A DNA stretch of 64,000 nucleotides, from contig NW_026942669.1 in NCBI RefSeq assembly GCF_024139115.2, forward strand, positions 1 through 64,000, written 5' to 3'. Shown here piece by piece: positions 61,287 to 64,000 of this stretch. Below the pieces are notes generated by a model. That model was not told the origin of the DNA. It saw only the letters and a list, made by a program, of their open reading frames with translations, and ran no database searches. The position numbers were made by a program, and so were the translations under genes. Numbering within the stretch: the stretch's first letter is position 1; each line of letters begins with the position of its first letter. Origin of the DNA: Armigeres subalbatus (lineage: Eukaryota; Arthropoda; Insecta; Diptera; Culicidae).

Positions 61287-63264
61287 TGTCCAGCGCCGTA
61301 GCGTGTGGTTGGCCAGGTTTTCCCCCGCCAAGGGCGCCAACCCTCAAGGGGCGCCGAAATCAAGAATTACGGTATGAGAAATAGAATAATTTCATTAATT
61401 ACAAGACCAATTAATAATGGTGAGGATATTTTGAGTAATCATGAGCAAACAATGAATATTTTTCGCTTAACTTTTCAAAAGCACCTAAGTAGCATTTTTT
61501 TCATGAATTAATTTGAGTACTACAATCGAAAGCTTTTATGTTTTTCTGTTGATGGCGCTATTCAAATAAATTCATGAAAAAATGTTACTTGGGTCCTTTT
61601 GAAAAGTTTGGCGAGATTTCTTTTATCTCAAAATAAAACATGACCAGTAATTTGGTCTCCCAGACTCCCCGAAGACTCCCAAAACTGATAACAAAGTGCC
61701 AAGAAAAAGTCTAAAAATCTCATATGCAAAAAAATATTTAAAAATTCTGGATCGGATTATTTTTATTTTATCACCGGTCAGTTGACCAAATATCGAAGGG
61801 CATCTCTAATAAACCATTCAGAGAAACTCCATGTAGTTCGAAAAAACGATCTTTATAGCCGCATGTATCCCAGCTGCATTTCGAACTCCATCAAACCAGA
61901 AACTTATAAGAGGAGTTCAATAACGAAAATTTCAAAACCTTTGAATATACGATGGGCAGTGATAATGGACCTGGTTCAAATAATTACTTTGTAATAATTA
62001 TCATTTGTTAATGCTCCCGAAGATTTTCAAAAATTATCCGCAATACAAACAGCATTCATCGCCACACTTCATGTGACCTCCCATTGCGATTCCGACTACT
62101 TCAAAGTTGGATTTCATTGACCCAACGAAGTACAACAGTGTCTTCAAACCATTGACAGACCCATTCTGAAGTTAGGTTTTTCTTGATCCGAATGGTTCCA
62201 AATCCAAAAGCGATTTCAATCATCGATCGATCCATTTCAGAGTTAAATTTTCTTGACCAAACCATAAGAAATTTGTACCGTCGTGCGGGGCTTCTTTTGA
62301 CAAATCGGGGGCTACTTTGGACATTTCGAAACAAGAACTACAACGTTAACTACTCTCAAATTGCCATTATCACCATTGGGCTACCTTGTGGATAGTTGGA
62401 TGGCAACTTTTTGTTTCAAATTTGGTAATTCCAAAGTAGCCCCCGGATTCAAAAGAAGCCCCGCACCACGGTATATGATAAGCCATGATTTTCAAATCCC
62501 CCCTCTACGTGATGTCCGTCAGTTTCTCCAATTGAGTGCAAGAAACAGCCGTTATGGCCAGTATGAGCAGAAAGTAAAGAACTTTCAGGGATATTATTAA
62601 TGTGGATGTTTTTACAGATTCTATACGAAGATCCAGGAATGCCCACGCCCCTACAAGGCCACTCACATATTTTGCAAATACTGAAAAAAAATGTCACAAA
62701 ATTTCAAATATTTTTGAGGGCATACCGCCGAATACTGCATGCTACCCGGGCAAAGCTTGAGAGCAAATCGATAACTTGTTTTGATGTTGTGAAATCGCCG
62801 AATATGATTACTTAACTTGATATCTTTTTGGTCGTTTTAACGGTTAAAATAACAAAATGTATAGCAGAAAAATCTTACTGTGACATCAAATCGAAAACTA
62901 TTCCTGCTATCGATGAGAGCAGAAACTAAATTTGATATTGGTTCTGATAACAAAATAAGTACACAGTTTGATGTCAGATCATACAATTTAGAAATCAACA
63001 GCAAAATGAGATCAAAATATGTAATCAATCATGATGATTCATATTTGAAAACAAATTATGATTTCAATTTGCTGTCAAAATCAAAATATGTTTTCTACAT
63101 GCTCTTATTATGTTTTCAGACTTTGCTCGGGTATTTGAAACATCTTCGATGCACTAAACTTTTCAATCTTACTTCTAGGTGAGATTCAAAATTCCCTTAG
63201 AAAGAAGGGCGCCCAAGAAAGATTTCGCTAAGGGCGCCGGGAATCCACGCTACGGCTCTGTGTC
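61287..63264. mobile_element. 1,970-bp TIR element, CAGMGCCGTAGCGTG ends
   Basis: The element 61291-63260 has ends CAGCGCCGTAGCGTG and CAGAGCCGTAGCGTG read inward. GGCGCC-rich subterminal blocks lie on both sides (61335-61360 and 63210-63240). A possible 4-bp TSD, TGTC, flanks it. No transposase was recognised. It carries a nested MITE at 62278. Confidence 0.68.
62276..62473. mobile_element. 194-bp MITE with TA TSD
   Basis: The element 62278-62471 has ~40-bp TIRs starting CCGTCGTGCGGGGCTTCTTT and CCGTGGTGCGGGGCTTCTTT, both continuing to GGGGGCTACTTTGGA. TA is on both sides. It is nested in the element at 61291-63260. Confidence 0.85.
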
Positions 63265-63692
63265 ATAATGGATAGAAAGCTTATTCCAAAGCCATCAATC
63301 CTGGATAAATCATAATAACTTTCAGCAGAATGGCATCTGGCGCTGCGCTGTTTTGTTCATTATATCGATCAACCGGTCATCAGAGATGTACAAGTTCAAC
63401 GTCTTCAATTTCCTTCATTACCGTGAAAACTTCAGTTCTGTATAAAAATCTATCAAAATCTGCATAAAAACTAGATTCATAGTGAACCAAAAAAAAACAC
63501 AAACTCTACTAAGCGATCCGGATGTAAACACCACTCAAATATCTGCAAAGTACAATGACCAGAGAATAAAGACCATTATAACATTTCATCGCCGCGCATA
63601 ATACTATTAATCTTCTAAGCACAACCAGCAGCTAATTACAGACTGTTCAGCATTTTCTAATTGTTTTTCATCTTTCCTCTTCTGTGTTGCAG
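63265..63692 (+). other. Intron 3' end with branch/pyrimidine tract
   Basis: The last ~30 bases before 63693 are pyrimidine-rich (TTTTTCATCTTTCCTCTTCT) and end TTGCAG, a strong 3' splice site. Nothing else is seen in this stretch. Confidence 0.6.
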
Positions 63693-63773
63693 GTTGGCCT
63701 GGCCCCGACCAAGTACCACTACTACCCACATAATCAGCACATCTACTTCCTCCCGGAGTGTGCGATTCAGCAG
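63693..63773 (+). CDS. Internal host exon, 81 bp, 27 codons
   Basis: The exon lies between a strong acceptor (T/C-rich tract, TTGCAG before 63693) and a consensus donor (CAG then GTGAGT at 63774). It is open in phase 0 and encodes VGLAPTKYHYYPHN followed by QHIYFLPECAIQQ. The codon pattern is GC-richer than its surroundings and the peptide looks structured, with Tyr/His clusters and one Cys. I have a faint recollection of similar stretches in a conserved cysteine-rich secreted arthropod family (annotated as scoloptoxin-11-like), but this is not established. The adjoining exons are outside the window or unrecognised. The upstream intron probably spans much of the window. The function is unknown to me. 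Confidence 0.65.
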
Positions 63774-64000
63774 GTGAGTACAACCTTTTCGAAAGAAGAA
63801 AAAAACAATCATCTCGAAATAATAACATGGCTTCGCGAATTTTCACCCTAGCCGGATCCGCCAGAGGTTACAATTTACACCCGAAATCGAAGGTGCAGCC
63901 ACACGCGTCCTACCCTGAAATTATAAACGAGCGAAAAATTAAAACTCCGCGGTATAATTAAAGAGGCTCCGTCGTCATCTGAGACCCAATCCAACCAGAA
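63774..64000 (+). other. Start of the downstream intron
   Basis: GTGAGT donor at 63774, then AT-rich sequence. A 67-codon frame at 63758-63961 runs out of the exon in another phase and is not a gene. Confidence 0.5.

Overview
The window is a stretch of eukaryotic, almost certainly mosquito (Aedes-type), nuclear DNA. It is AT-rich and dominated by repeats, with no dense gene content. It carries non-LTR retrotransposons of three kinds (R1-like, I-like, RTE-like), a tRNA-derived SINE, more than a dozen terminal-inverted-repeat (TIR) elements with readable target-site duplications (TSDs), several minisatellites, and one convincing spliced host exon (63693-63773, + strand). The species assignment is inference from the repeat spectrum and intron scale. 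Most of the window is probably intronic or intergenic DNA upstream of that exon.

Layout. 1-1.6 kb: unremarkable AT-rich DNA. 1.65-7.56 kb: a 5.9-kb satellite built from the short words CCAA, CCAAA and CCAAT, nearly G-free on the + strand, so long open frames exist there purely through composition. 8.0-8.9 kb: a foldback element with hAT-type ends. 10.35-18.96 kb: an 8.6-kb composite bounded by hAT-like termini and an 8-bp TSD, holding a SINE with a 31-bp TSD and many smaller hairpin elements. 19.4 kb: a 112-bp MITE.

22.5-29.5 kb: two R1-clade elements head to tail, each bounded by (CA)n. They sit in the microsatellite of an older repeat family. The first is 5'-truncated and carries EN/RT; the second keeps ORF1 but has lost nearly all of ORF2. 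29.8-30.1 kb: a perfect 102-bp-arm palindrome with a 12-bp flanking duplication. 30.2-31.4 kb: a 23-bp minisatellite, a 99-bp (TG)n tract and a second, inverted copy of the CA-containing family. 34.4-38.2 kb: two arrays of 15-18-bp words with mirrored ends, a 220-bp MITE and a 1,027-bp TA-flanked foldback element. 38.3-39.5 kb: a decaying 24-bp minisatellite.

46.6-52.2 kb: an I-clade-like LINE interrupted by three TIR elements, two of them with exact TSDs. 54.15-54.42 kb: a fresh 91/92-bp triplication. 57.0-58.1 kb: an RNase H-bearing LINE fragment on the minus strand. 58.5-60.8 kb: a 5'-truncated RTE-like LINE with an imperfect TSD. 61.3-63.3 kb: a TIR element with a nested MITE. 63.69-63.77 kb: the host exon.

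No rRNA, functional tRNA, CRISPR or intact transposable-element protein was seen. All TE coding regions carry stops, frameshifts, deletions or insertions. The window reads mainly as a record of nested insertions whose relative order can be inferred from which element interrupts which.
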